Under the pieces are notes generated by a model. It saw only the letters and a program-made list of their open reading frames with translations, had not been told where the DNA came from and did not search any database. A stretch of DNA of 64,000 nucleotides from TMED26 sp002694075 (GTDB lineage Bacteria > Pseudomonadota > Alphaproteobacteria > Thalassobaculales > Thalassobaculaceae), in contig JAYYDT010000119.1 in the NCBI GenBank assembly GCA_036160575.1, positions 12,811-76,810 on the forward strand. Direction: 5' to 3'. Both the position numbers and the translations under genes were made by a program. This document shows, one piece after another, positions 1-7,584 of the stretch (position 1 is its first letter; every line of letters begins with the position of its first letter).

Positions 1-765
1 GAAATTTTTGTGAACGGCCATGCGGACGACCAGTCCCTGAAAAACCGTTTTTTCCTCTATTTTGCTCGCGGATCTTGAAAATCTGGTGGCGAGAACGCGC
101 TTCGATGGCAACCTTAAGGCGGCCAGATCACGTTTCGCCCTTAAAACATCGAAAGTCGCTTTCGATAATGGGCTGTCGAAACCCGTTTGGGAAAATCTGT
201 TATCGGAACCTTCTTTCGACAGCGTGGTGCCGAAAGCCTCGAATTCCACGCCGGCGTAACTCCCGGAGATCCAATTGCGGCTCGATTCGCTTGAATACTC
301 CGGGGTAATTCGAAAATTTGAGTAATTTTTAATAATGTTGTGAAGTCGTTCCTTTTAATCGAAAGGGCCGAAAAATTTTATGATGATTGGGTAAATTTTT
401 TCTTTCAAATTAGCTTCATAACGCATGACGGGGCCAATAGAGAAGCAATACAAAATAATACATAATACAAGCAGCAAGCATAAAATTAGGAAAGTACCTG
501 GTAATTCATTTTCCGTAAAAAAAATATAGGCCGCCGTGGCCAAAAAGAAAAATAACAACAGCGGCAACGACCAAAACCATCGCCGCCGCGCGGTTTTGAT
601 CGCCTTGACACGTTCTTTCTCAAAACAATCGGCCAGGGGGCGGATATTTTTTTCATAATAGTCCGCGAAGCCTTTTTCATAATCGAACCGTTCGGGGTAA
701 GTCTTGAATCTCGGCTTCGCCGCCAGCGCCGCCTTCCCCCTTAAAAGCGCGAAAATGGCCGCCAT
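1..765 (-). pseudogene. DUF3137 family membrane protein, interrupted by in-frame TAA, runs off window edge
   Basis: The first 136 codons encode a soluble N-terminus and two membrane segments (residues about 63-83 and 90-110), then stop at a TAA at 355-357. Reading on in the same frame to base 1 gives 117 further codons without a stop. They look like the cytosolic part of DUF3137 proteins, including a W-I-S-G-S-Y-A-G-V-E-F-E segment and a V-F-Q-G-L-V-V-R segment. The frame is intact, so the lesion is a single nonsense codon, or a base-call error, rather than a frameshift. DUF3137 genes often follow lemA, as here (TAATG overlap with lemA). The molecular function of the family is unknown to me. 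Confidence 0.8.
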
Positions 766-1334
766 TACTCAAGCAGCTCGGCGGCGTTGACAGACTTCAT
801 GGCCGCCTCGTCGCCTTCAAAGAAGGGCATCGGCTTAGCCTTGGCATAGCCGGCCAGTAAGTTGCCCGGGAAAATCTGGATGGCATTGTTCAATTCGGCC
901 ACCGCCGCGTTGTAAAAGCGCCGGGCGGCGGCGATTTGCGCCTCAACCTCGTTATAGGTTTGCTGCGCCTGCAGCATGGTTTGGTCCGATTTCAACGCCG
1001 GGTAGTCTTCGAGAGTCACCATCAAACGCCCCATCTGCCGCGTCAACGCGGCGCTGGCCGTCAAATGGGCCTGCACCTGGTCGGGCTCCGTGCTGTCGTA
1101 ACTGTCCGACATTTGGCTGCGCAGCCGGGTCACCGACTGCAGCACCTCGGCCTCATGAGACATGAATCGCTTGGCGATCGCCAAGATATTGGGGATCAGC
1201 CGACCGCGCTTTTGAAGTTGGACGTCGATTCCCGAAAGCGCCTGAAAGACCTGGTTCCTGCGCCGGACCAGGCTGGCGTACCAAAAATACAAAACCGCGA
1301 TCGCCAATAAGACCAGAAACAGAAAAACATTCAT
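765..1334 (-). CDS. lemA: LemA family membrane protein
   Basis: A 189-residue protein with one N-terminal membrane anchor (about residues 2-20) followed by a long helical domain containing the LemA-type signature around R-G-R-L-I-P-N. LemA proteins are anchored helical-bundle proteins of poorly defined function. The open frame extends nine codons further upstream, but the internal ATG at 1334 is preferred because it has GGAAGG three bases upstream and starts directly with the hydrophobic anchor. The stop overlaps the start of the broken DUF3137 gene, so the two formed an operon. Confidence 0.88.
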   Translation of the reverse strand: MNVFLFLVLLAIAVLYFWYASLVRRRNQVFQALSGIDVQLQKRGRLIPNILAIAKRFMSHEAEVLQSVTRLRSQMSDSYDSTEPDQVQAHLTASAALTRQMGRLMVTLEDYPALKSDQTMLQAQQTYNEVEAQIAAARRFYNAAVAELNNAIQIFPGNLLAGYAKAKPMPFFEGDEAAMKSVNAAELLE

Positions 1335-1522
1335 CGCCCTTCCACCGCAATTTTGTCGCATTACTGGTGGAAATTTATGAATTTAGATATGTGGAAACAA
1401 GCTACTCAAAATATCTAATAAAAAATGACTAAATTATGTACGCGCTAAACTTCCTGTCTTACGACGGTTTCGGATGCCGCGATCTTCCGCTTCCCGCCAT
1501 CTTCATGAAGTAGTGGCGGCGA
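1335..1522. other. AT-rich intergenic region upstream of lemA
   Basis: This gap is clearly more AT-rich than the flanking genes and presumably holds the lemA promoter. A weak candidate (TTGTTT, 17-base spacer, TAAATT on the minus strand) is visible, but not convincing. I see no RNA gene or repeat. Confidence 0.4.
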
Positions 1523-1783
1523 TTATTTCTCCGGCCGCTCCAAACAACGGAAATCGGCCTCCAGGGCTTGGCCCGCGAAATCGACATGCACCACGTTCAG
1601 TTGATGGCGCCGGCACCAGACCTGCAGCCCGCGGTCGGTGAAGCCGACATCCAGCGCGCTGTAGTGCCGCATCGAGCCGGCGTCGGTCTGGCCGTTGGCG
1701 ACCTCTTCGGCGCAGCGCGCGCAAACCACGGGATGGGTAATGGCGTGGGCCAAATGAGCCAAGGCCGGTGGTGGGGTGGACAT
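1523..1783 (-). CDS. Small CxxC-containing hypothetical protein
   Basis: An 86-residue soluble protein with a C-A-R-C pair near residue 21, a W-C-R-R-H segment in the second half and one more cysteine near the C-terminus. The cysteines and histidine could bind a metal, but no known fold is recognised. The ATG at 1783 is chosen because GAGAGGA lies nine bases upstream and because the longer open frame would read through a strong terminator hairpin at 1821-1853. It is expressed separately from the 26-residue peptide gene upstream. Confidence 0.6.
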   Translation of the reverse strand: MSTPPPALAHLAHAITHPVVCARCAEEVANGQTDAGSMRHYSALDVGFTDRGLQVWCRRHQLNVVHVDFAGQALEADFRCLERPEK

Positions 1784-1820
1784 CGGGCGCTTTCCTCTCG
1801 GCGGACGAAAAAAAGGAGGT

Positions 1821-1853
1821 AAAAATAAAAAGGAGGGCGAAACGCCCTCCTTT
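1821..1853 (-). terminator. Rho-independent terminator of the 26-residue peptide gene
   Basis: On the minus strand a perfect 8-bp stem (GGAGGGCG / CGCCCTCC) with a 3-base loop is followed by TTTTTATTTTTA. It lies about 50 bases after the stop of the small peptide ORF at 1901-1981 and upstream of the next minus-strand gene. It makes the peptide gene a separate unit, unless the hairpin works as an attenuator. Confidence 0.85.
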
Positions 1854-1900
1854 CCGTGATCTGGCGAAGGCCGAAGATCACTCACATGGGTGAGCGGGTT

Positions 1901-1981
1901 TTAGCCCACGGCGCGAAGGTTAATCCACGCGTTTTGACAAAAACCAACGTCCTCGGCTTTCAGCCACATATCACTCGACAT
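1901..1981 (-). CDS. 26-residue peptide with a perfect Shine-Dalgarno sequence
   Basis: The ORF reads M-S-S-D-M-W-L-K-A-E-D-V at its N-terminus and ends L-R-A-V-G. It has one cysteine and two tryptophans. It is preceded by AAAGGAGGTGATCCA directly at the ATG, which matches the anti-Shine-Dalgarno end of 16S rRNA over more than 12 bases, and is followed by a strong terminator. This layout (ideal RBS, stop, terminator) argues for real and high expression. It does not resemble PqqA or another precursor I know. It could be a leader peptide, a small regulatory peptide or a modified-peptide precursor. No maturation enzyme lies beside it. Confidence 0.6.
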   Translation of the reverse strand: MSSDMWLKAEDVGFCQNAWINLRAVG

Positions 1982-1996
1982 TGGATCACCTCCTTT
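1982..1996 (-). promoter_or_regulatory. Unusually long Shine-Dalgarno of the 26-residue peptide gene
   Basis: The minus strand carries GAAAGGAGGTGATCC immediately before the ATG at 1981. Pairing with the 16S 3' end would be essentially complete, which is much stronger than at any other start in the window. Spacing from the GGAGG core to the ATG is about 7 bases. Confidence 0.75.
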
Positions 1997-2138
1997 CGAT
2001 TTGTTGACACTGATCTCTAAATACCTGATTCGCCCGCCCTTGACGAGCCGTCAGCGCGCCATGTGCTGCGGCAATTTGATCTCGGACTTCGCGCGATAGC
2101 TCAGGTAGGGAGGAAGGACACAACGGGAGGGCGCGCCA

Positions 2139-2267
2139 ATGATTGGCAAGCCGCCGAAAATTCCGGTCGATCCAACCGACGCCCTGCGCAAGGTAATTGT
2201 GCTGGCGCTGATTTTCCTGTTGGGGCTGATCGCGGCGGCGACGCTGGTGGCGATCAGCCTGATATAG
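2139..2267 (+). CDS. 42-residue single-span membrane peptide
   Basis: The ORF encodes a short polar N-terminus with K, P and D residues (to about residue 18), then one continuous hydrophobic segment to the C-terminus (residues 19-42, rich in L, I, A and V). A GGGAGG ribosome-binding site lies about seven bases before the ATG. It is transcribed divergently from the 26-residue peptide gene and converges on the Sel1-repeat gene. The pattern of positive N-terminus plus a single helix fits a small inner-membrane protein. No family is recognised. Confidence 0.6.
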   Translation: MIGKPPKIPVDPTDALRKVIVLALIFLLGLIAAATLVAISLI

Positions 2268-2315
2268 ACGGCCGCCGGCCGGTCTAAAGCACCTTCCCAA
2301 CCGCCCACGAGAGGG

Positions 2316-2801
2316 TTACTCACAGTCGCGATAATCGCTCGCCAGGCAGCGTTCGGCCCGCGCCGCGGCCTCGGCGGTTTCTTCCGGCGTGAGCTTTTTG
2401 GCCAGCGCCGCCTCGAGCTGGGCGGCGCCATCATTGCCGTTTTCGGCGGCGATCTTCGACCACATATAGGCGGCGCCAAGATCGCGCGGCACGCCATGGC
2501 CTCGCGCGTACATCACGGCCAGCGTCCGCTGGGCGACCGCCAGGCCCCGGCCCGCCGCCTGGCGCAGCCATTCCGCCGCCACCGTGTAATCTTGGGGCAC
2601 ACCATCGCCCTTGAGATAAAGCCAGGCGAGATTGTTCAGCGCCTTGACCTCGCCGTCGGCGGCGGCGGCCTCCCAAAATTGGCGCGCCGCCTCGAACTGG
2701 CCACGGATATAAGCCTCGTAGCCCTTTTCATAATCGCCGGCCTGGGCCGCGCCCCCGAGCAGCGCCGAAACCACCACCAGGCCCGCCAAAATCCGTTTCA
2801 T
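2316..2801 (-). CDS. Exported Sel1-like repeat protein
   Basis: A 161-residue protein starting with a signal peptide (K-R then a hydrophobic stretch ending G-G-A-A-Q-A near residue 22). It then has Sel1/TPR-like helical repeats: W-L-Y-L-K-G-D-G-V-P-Q-D and M-Y-A-R-G-H-G-V-P-R-D are the typical Sel1 repeat loops, about 36 residues apart. Such repeats mediate protein contacts, often at the envelope. The ATG at 2801 is chosen over a start 11 codons upstream because GGGGGAG sits before it and it begins the signal peptide. The C-terminus has two cysteines that may pair in the periplasm. Confidence 0.82.
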   Translation of the reverse strand: MKRILAGLVVVSALLGGAAQAGDYEKGYEAYIRGQFEAARQFWEAAAADGEVKALNNLAWLYLKGDGVPQDYTVAAEWLRQAAGRGLAVAQRTLAVMYARGHGVPRDLGAAYMWSKIAAENGNDGAAQLEAALAKKLTPEETAEAAARAERCLASDYRDCE

Positions 2802-2874
2802 CGCTCCCCCTCGCCGCGCCGCGCGCCATTTCATCCGAGACCAAACGCCGCCGCGATCCTACAGCTAAAATACG

Positions 2875-2899
2875 AAAAAGGCCGCGAAATATCGCGGCC
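2875..2899 (-). terminator. Terminator of the rplM-rpsI operon
   Basis: The minus strand forms an 8-bp stem GGCCGCGA / TCGCGGCC with a 4-base loop, followed by TTTTT. It lies about 30 bases after the rpsI stop codon. Confidence 0.85.
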
Positions 2900-2929
2900 C
2901 TTCGAGGTTGGTGCTTGTTTCGCGGCAGC

Positions 2930-3433
2930 TTACCGCTTCGAGAATTGGAAGCTGCGGCGGGCCTTGGCGCGGCCGTATTTCTTGCGCTCAACGACCCGGC
3001 TGTCGCGGGTCAGGAAACCGCCACTTTTCAACGCCGGCCGCAGGCCCGGCTCGTAATTGACCAGAGCCTTGGAAATCCCCAGGCGGACCGCACCGGCTTG
3101 GCCCGACAGGCCGCCGCCGGTGACCGTGCACATGACGTCGAACTGATCGACCCGGCTGGTCACGTCGAAGGGCTGCTTAATGATCATGCGCAGCACCGGA
3201 CGGGCGAAGAATTGCTCTTGATCGCGGCCATTGACGGTGACGCGGCCATTGCCGGGCTTGATCCACACCCGGGCGATGGCGTTTTTGCGCCGGCCGGTGG
3301 CATAGGCGCGGCCAAGATCGTCAATCTTCGGTTCGACCGGCACCGCTTCTTCTTGCGGCTGCAATTCGGCGAGGGCTTCAAGGCCGCTCGGCGCGTCCTG
3401 TTCCGGCGCGGCGGTTTCGGTTTCAGCGGTCAT
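2930..3433 (-). CDS. rpsI: 30S ribosomal protein S9
   Basis: S9 of the small ribosomal subunit, 167 residues. The conserved S9 core starts at about residue 45 ([12 protein letters not shown]) and ends in the basic tail S-F-Q-F-S-K-R that reaches toward the P-site tRNA. Compared with short S9 proteins there is an acidic N-terminal extension of about 40 residues. The ATG at 3433 is used: the adjacent upstream GTG is in frame, but the GAGG motif spaces better to the ATG. It follows rplM after only a few bases. Confidence 0.97.
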   Translation of the reverse strand: MTAETETAAPEQDAPSGLEALAELQPQEEAVPVEPKIDDLGRAYATGRRKNAIARVWIKPGNGRVTVNGRDQEQFFARPVLRMIIKQPFDVTSRVDQFDVMCTVTGGGLSGQAGAVRLGISKALVNYEPGLRPALKSGGFLTRDSRVVERKKYGRAKARRSFQFSKR

Positions 3434-3436
3434 CAC

Positions 3437-3895
3437 TTACCTCGCGTTCTTGGCGTTCATGCCGGCGATATCGAGCGCTTCGGGCTGCTGCGCCTCGTGC
3501 GGATGCGCGGTGCCGGCGTAGACGCGCAGATTGGACATTTGTTGGCGGGCCAAGGGGCCACGGGTGATCATCCGCTCGACCGCCTTGGTGATCACCCGCT
3601 CGGGATGGGCGCCGTCGAGAATTTTCTCGGCGGTGCGCGATTTGATCCCGCCCGGATGACCGGTGTGCCAGTAATAGGTTTTGTCGGCGCGCTTATTGCC
3701 GGTCAGGCGCACTTTTTCGGCGTTGACGACAATGATGTTATCGCCGCAATCCATGTGCGGTGTGAACGTCGGCTTGTGTTTGCCGCGCAGGTAATTAGCG
3801 ACGATCGTGGCGAGCCGGCCGAGCACCAAACCGTCGGCGTCGATGATCCACCATTTCTTTTCGATCTCGCTCGGCTTGGCCGAATAGGTACGCAT
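3437..3895 (-). CDS. rplM: 50S ribosomal protein L13
   Basis: L13 of the large ribosomal subunit, 152 residues, with the typical beginning M-R-T-Y-S-A-K-P and the core [12 protein letters not shown]. The start is set at 3895, where family N-termini begin. The open frame continues 32 codons upstream through the promoter region and is not credible there. It is first gene of the rplM-rpsI operon, which is the standard bacterial arrangement. Confidence 0.97.
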   Translation of the reverse strand: MRTYSAKPSEIEKKWWIIDADGLVLGRLATIVANYLRGKHKPTFTPHMDCGDNIIVVNAEKVRLTGNKRADKTYYWHTGHPGGIKSRTAEKILDGAHPERVITKAVERMITRGPLARQQMSNLRVYAGTAHPHEAQQPEALDIAGMNAKNAR

Positions 3896-3948
3896 GGGTG
3901 ACCCCGAGAAATGATTACACAAGCGGCGCCGGAGCGCCTCGAGCGCGT

Positions 3949-3978
3949 TGTATAAAAATTTTAAACACGTGAAGTCAA
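3949..3978 (-). promoter_or_regulatory. Sigma-70-type promoter of rplM-rpsI
   Basis: The minus strand carries TTGACT (3973-3978) and TATACA (3949-3954) separated by 18 bases, about 55 bases before the rplM start. It closely resembles the groES promoter in this window (TTGACT, 17 bases, TATACC). Confidence 0.7.
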
Positions 3979-4033
3979 CCAAATTCACCATAAAAACCAG
4001 AGGCTTTAGGTAGCGGTATTATTTTACCACAAT

Positions 4034-4948
4034 TTAGCCAGCGTCCAGTTCAACGGTGAATGTGACCGCCCCGGCGAGGCTTTCACCCGGCGCCAGATCG
4101 CGCCGCCCGGTGCCGGCGACACCGCGCGCCGCCAGGTTGAAACCATCGACGGCGTGGCTAACCGGTTCGACACAGAAAAATCCCCGGTCGGGCGGCGTGT
4201 AAACCACCAAATGGTCGAAAACATCGTCGCCGGTCATCATCACGCGCCAACCACCGGCGGCCGAGTCCAGCGCGGCGCGCCCGCCCCAACCGCCGAAACC
4301 GACATCCAGGCCGCGCGGCAAGGGCCGTTCCCCCGCCAGCGGCAAATCGCCCGGCACCGGCGCCGGGCCGCTGGGAAGGCGATCGGCGCCGGCCGGCCAA
4401 ATCGTTTCCACCACGCCCGCCAACACGCCATCGTCGCGGTCGGCGAAATAAGGATGCAGGCCCAGCCCCGCCGGCATCGCCCGACTGGGATGTAAATTGG
4501 TGACCGCCAGCCGCCAGGTCAGCGCGCGCGCCGTCAAGGACAGCGACATCTCCGCTCGGTAGGGCCAGATCCAGCCCGCCGCGCCGGCGTCATGGGTATA
4601 GGTTAAATCCACCCGCCGGTCGGTGTGGGCGGTAACTTGCCAGGGCCGCCAGGCGCCGTGGCCGTGCAGGGCGTGGCCGCGCGCCGGCTCATTGATCGCC
4701 AGACGATGGCTTTCCGCCGCCACCGCCAATCGGCCGCCGGCGATGCGGTTGGAAAACGGCACCAAAGGATAGCAGCCGCCCGAAATCGGTGCCGCCGGGT
4801 CCTGGTCAAGATCGGTGATGGGGGTAAAAATCGGCTGCCGGGCGCCGCCGACCTTGTGGTCGAAGCGGGCCACCCGGCCGCCCAATTGCGGCGCGACGTC
4901 GACGATCAGGTCGCCGGCGGCGAGCGTGATCAAAGGTTCAGCCGGCAT
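4034..4948 (-). CDS. Aldose 1-epimerase (galactose mutarotase) family protein
   Basis: A 304-residue protein of the mutarotase fold, which interconverts alpha and beta anomers of sugars. Visible landmarks are the early P-L-V-P-F-S-N-R-I segment with its conserved N-R, the G-H-A-L-H-G-H-G motif with the catalytic-type histidines (about residue 95), and G-L-G-L-H-P-Y-F (about residue 165). The substrate cannot be told from sequence. The ATG at 4948 overlaps the end of the thioesterase gene by 11 bases; a further ATG at 4966 is possible. Neither has a strong RBS, suggesting translational coupling. Confidence 0.85.
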   Translation of the reverse strand: MPAEPLITLAAGDLIVDVAPQLGGRVARFDHKVGGARQPIFTPITDLDQDPAAPISGGCYPLVPFSNRIAGGRLAVAAESHRLAINEPARGHALHGHGAWRPWQVTAHTDRRVDLTYTHDAGAAGWIWPYRAEMSLSLTARALTWRLAVTNLHPSRAMPAGLGLHPYFADRDDGVLAGVVETIWPAGADRLPSGPAPVPGDLPLAGERPLPRGLDVGFGGWGGRAALDSAAGGWRVMMTGDDVFDHLVVYTPPDRGFFCVEPVSHAVDGFNLAARGVAGTGRRDLAPGESLAGAVTFTVELDAG

Positions 4949-5372
4949 CGGCGGGCGGCAAAGCATAGGTCAAGGTGACGTGACAGACCGGGTCCTCCGG
5001 CGCGCCGGCGCTCCATAAGGTCACCTCGCCATAGGCCAGGCGTTTGCCGCATTTGAGCAACCGCCCCTCGGCCACCAGGTCGACCGGCCGCGGCCGGCGC
5101 AGGAAATTGGCGTTGAGATTCGTCGTCACCGCCATCAACGCGGGGCCGACCATCGAGATCACACAGGCGTACATCACATAATCGGCCATGCCCATCATGA
5201 CCGGGCCGGAAATCGTGCCGCCCGGCCTGAGCAGACCGTTTTCCGCCGTCATCGGCAACACCGCCCGCGCCGTGCCGTCCTCGATATGCTCAAAACGGAT
5301 CCCCAATTGGCCGACGAACGGCACTTCCTCGCGGGCGATGCGCTCCATTTTGCGGGGATCGATGCGGGCCAT
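4938..5372 (-). CDS. PaaI-family hotdog thioesterase
   Basis: A 144-residue single-domain hotdog protein, likely an acyl-CoA thioesterase. The segment L-R-P-G-G-T-I-S-G-P-V-M-M-G-M-A-D matches the hotdog helix region where the active-site acidic residue (D near 64) lies. It is followed by the long strand T-T-N-L-N-A-N-F-L-R-R-P. AGAGGAG before the ATG is a good RBS. It is first in a two-gene unit with the epimerase. No enzyme in the neighbourhood identifies its acyl substrate. Confidence 0.82.
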   Translation of the reverse strand: MARIDPRKMERIAREEVPFVGQLGIRFEHIEDGTARAVLPMTAENGLLRPGGTISGPVMMGMADYVMYACVISMVGPALMAVTTNLNANFLRRPRPVDLVAEGRLLKCGKRLAYGEVTLWSAGAPEDPVCHVTLTYALPPADAG

Positions 5373-5618
5373 TTCAACTCCTCTTTTAAGCGTGTGCGAC
5401 GTGGGTTACACTTTCTATACGTGTGGCCGGTTAAAGCCCTTCATGTGGCGTTAACGGCCCCCTCGAACGCGCCGGCGGCGCCGTCCACCCGGGCACGCTA
5501 TCAAGCGCGCTTGGCACCGCGCAAGGCGATGATCCGGGGAAGGTCCGAAGACCGGCCCGAAACCGCCGGCTGGGAGCCGCCCTGCAGGGGTGATCGCTCG
5601 CGCCATTGGAGGCAGACC
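5373..5618. other. Intergenic region between divergent genes, nothing identified
   Basis: About 245 bases between the thioesterase and the LysE-type gene. It probably contains both promoters. An in-frame extension of the LysE ORF covers it but lacks hydrophobic or conserved sequence. No RNA gene or hairpin stands out. Confidence 0.4.
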
Positions 5619-6245
5619 ATGACCCTACCGGTCGACGCCACGCTCTACTTGGCCTTTTGCCTGGCGACCGCCGCCTTGGTCCTGTTGCCGGGGCCGATGG
5701 TGACCTTGATCGTCACCAACGCGCTGGCCCGCGGCACCCGCTTCGGGCTGGCCACCACCGCCGGTTCGGCCATCGGCACCTCGACCTTCCTGGTGATCGG
5801 GGCTTTTGGCTTGGCGCCGGTGCTGGCCTTGATCGCGCCGTGGTACGATATCCTGCGCTGGCTCGGCGCGGCCTATCTGGTCTATCTTGGGGTGAAACAG
5901 TTTCGCGCCGCCCCCGCCGCGTCCCAGGCACCGCGCGCCGGCGACCTTAGGGCGGTGTTTTGGCAAGGCGTTTGGGTGGCGATGTTAAATCCGAAAAGCC
6001 TGCTGTTTTACGTTGCCTTTTTCCCGCAATTTATCACTCCCGACTTACCCATCGGGCCGCAATTGGCGGTGCTGAGCGCCAGTTTTTTGATCATCGCGCT
6101 CGCCATTGACAGCCTCTACGCGGTGCTCGCCGGACGCCTCAACCGCGTGTTTTCCAACCAACGCTGGGCGCGCCTGCGCAACCGAATCCTGGGCACGGTG
6201 TTGATGGCCACCGGCGCCGGCCTCGCCGCCAGCCAGCGGTCCTGA
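5619..6245 (+). CDS. LysE/RhtB family exporter
   Basis: A 208-residue inner-membrane protein with about six hydrophobic segments. The N-terminal L-L-P-G-P-M-V-T-L-I-V-T-N motif and the central W-Q-G-V-W-V-A-M-L-N-P-K-S-L-L-F motif are signatures of LysE/RhtB amino-acid or metabolite exporters. Substrate not predictable. The ATG at 5619 follows TTGGAGG by seven bases; the open frame runs more than 100 codons further upstream, but that part has no conserved or membrane sequence. It converges on the HAD pair. Confidence 0.9.
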   Translation: MTLPVDATLYLAFCLATAALVLLPGPMVTLIVTNALARGTRFGLATTAGSAIGTSTFLVIGAFGLAPVLALIAPWYDILRWLGAAYLVYLGVKQFRAAPAASQAPRAGDLRAVFWQGVWVAMLNPKSLLFYVAFFPQFITPDLPIGPQLAVLSASFLIIALAIDSLYAVLAGRLNRVFSNQRWARLRNRILGTVLMATGAGLAASQRS

Positions 6246-6247
6246 CC

Positions 6248-6928
6248 TCAGGCCGGCGCGGGGGCGGCGCGCAGGGCCTCGGTGACGCGGCTCAAATCCT
6301 CGACCATCCAGGTCGGCTCAAGGGCGGCCATCGCCGGCCGGTCGGCCGGGTCGCTGACCAGGGCGATGGTGTTCATGCCGGCGGCCAGGCCGCCGCGCAC
6401 GCCGGGCGGGCTATCCTCGATCACCAAACAACGCGCGGGCCGGGCGCCCATGGTGTCGGCGGCGTGGCGGAACAGGTCGGGGGCCGGTTTCGGCCGTGCG
6501 ACCATGTCGGCGGAAAAAATCCGCCCCTCGAAGCGCCGCCATAAATCGGTGATGCCCAGGGTCACTTGCATTTTGGCGATAGGGCCGTTGGAGGCGACGC
6601 AAGTCGGCACATCCTCGGCCGCCAAGGCATCGATCAAACCGACCACGCCGGCGACCGGTTTCAGCTCGGCGCGGAAAGCGACATACATGGCGTCATAAAG
6701 GCGCGGGATCCAATCGGGCCCAAGGGAACGGCCCAATTCCTCCTCGATCACCCCCTGGATCGATTTGAAACGGCCGCCCTTGAAGCGGGCCAGCGAGGCT
6801 TCCGGGGTGATCGGATAGCCTTCGGCGGTGACCATTTCGGCGAATACCCGGTTGGCGATGGCCTCGCTATCGACCAATACCCCGTCGCAGTCGAAAATCA
6901 CCAGATCGGGGCGGTTGAAGCCGATCAT
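6248..6928 (-). CDS. HAD-superfamily phosphatase (beta-phosphoglucomutase-like), copy 2
   Basis: A 226-residue HAD hydrolase with motif I F-D-C-D-G-V-L-V-D (nucleophile D near residue 13), motif II around V-A-S-N-G, the conserved lysine in R-P-K-P-A-P-D, and motif IV V-I-E-D-S-P-P-G-V. It has a helical cap and belongs to the GMPP/PGMB-like subclass. It overlaps the preceding HAD gene by ATGA. The two are paralogues, so it probably arose by tandem duplication and now acts on a different small phosphate ester. Confidence 0.88.
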   Translation of the reverse strand: MIGFNRPDLVIFDCDGVLVDSEAIANRVFAEMVTAEGYPITPEASLARFKGGRFKSIQGVIEEELGRSLGPDWIPRLYDAMYVAFRAELKPVAGVVGLIDALAAEDVPTCVASNGPIAKMQVTLGITDLWRRFEGRIFSADMVARPKPAPDLFRHAADTMGARPARCLVIEDSPPGVRGGLAAGMNTIALVSDPADRPAMAALEPTWMVEDLSRVTEALRAAPAPA

Positions 6929-7575
6929 AAGCGGAGCAATTCCGGCACCCGGGCCATGTCGGTGAATTCTTCGGCGGCGCCGGCGGCGGTTAAGCTGCCG
7001 GGGGCGGCGTCGGCGGCGTAACCGAGCACCCGCATACCCGCCGCGACCCCGCCGGCGACGCCGGTCACGGTGTCCTCGATCACCGCCACCCGCGCCGGGG
7101 CGACGCCGAAATCGGCGGCCGCCCGCAGATAAATATCCGGCGCCGGTTTCGGCTTGCCGAGGTCATGGGTGGAATACACCCGCGCGCCGAACACCGCGTC
7201 GAGCCCGATATGGCGCAGATTGGTGTCGATACGGACGCGGCGGCTTTGGCTGACCACACAGTGCGGGATGGCGGCGGCGGCGACCGCGCGGACGGCGGCG
7301 ACCGCGCCCGGAATCGCCGCCAGCGCCTGATCCAAGGCGGCGTTGGTCCGCTGGCGCAGTTTGGCGGCCCAATCGGCCGGCAGGGCGCGGCCCAGGCGCG
7401 CCTCGATCAACGGCCGGCTTTGCTCCAGGGTCTTGCCCTTATGGGTGGCCATGGTTTCCTCCAAGGTGACGTCCAGGCCCAAGGCTCGCAGTTCGGCGGT
7501 GACCACCTGAAAAACCGGCGGTTCGCTGTCGACCAGCACCCCGTCACAGTCGAAAATCACCAAATCGGGGCGCAT
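6925..7575 (-). CDS. HAD-superfamily phosphatase, copy 1
   Basis: A 216-residue HAD hydrolase paralogous to the downstream gene: motif I I-F-D-C-D-G-V-L-V-D-S near residue 7, motif II V-V-S-Q-S, lysine in L-G-K-P-K-P-A-P-D, motif IV V-I-E-D-T-V-T-G-V. The class includes phosphoglycolate phosphatases and phosphoglucomutases; the substrate is not predictable. The motif II serine/threonine region (S-Q-S) differs from the S-N-G of its neighbour. It is followed by the second copy with a 4-base overlap and lies 9 bases after the alpha/beta hydrolase. Confidence 0.88.
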   Translation of the reverse strand: MRPDLVIFDCDGVLVDSEPPVFQVVTAELRALGLDVTLEETMATHKGKTLEQSRPLIEARLGRALPADWAAKLRQRTNAALDQALAAIPGAVAAVRAVAAAAIPHCVVSQSRRVRIDTNLRHIGLDAVFGARVYSTHDLGKPKPAPDIYLRAAADFGVAPARVAVIEDTVTGVAGGVAAGMRVLGYAADAAPGSLTAAGAAEEFTDMARVPELLRL

Positions 7576-7584
7576 CGCGGCGGC

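Noticed and set aside
1981..1996. Match to the 3' end of 16S rRNA on the plus strand
   Set aside because: The bases just upstream do not match the 16S helix 45 region, so it is not an rRNA remnant. On the minus strand it is exactly a Shine-Dalgarno before an ATG.
2004..2032. TTGACA box as promoter of the 42-residue peptide
   Set aside because: No acceptable -10 box lies at 16-18 bases.
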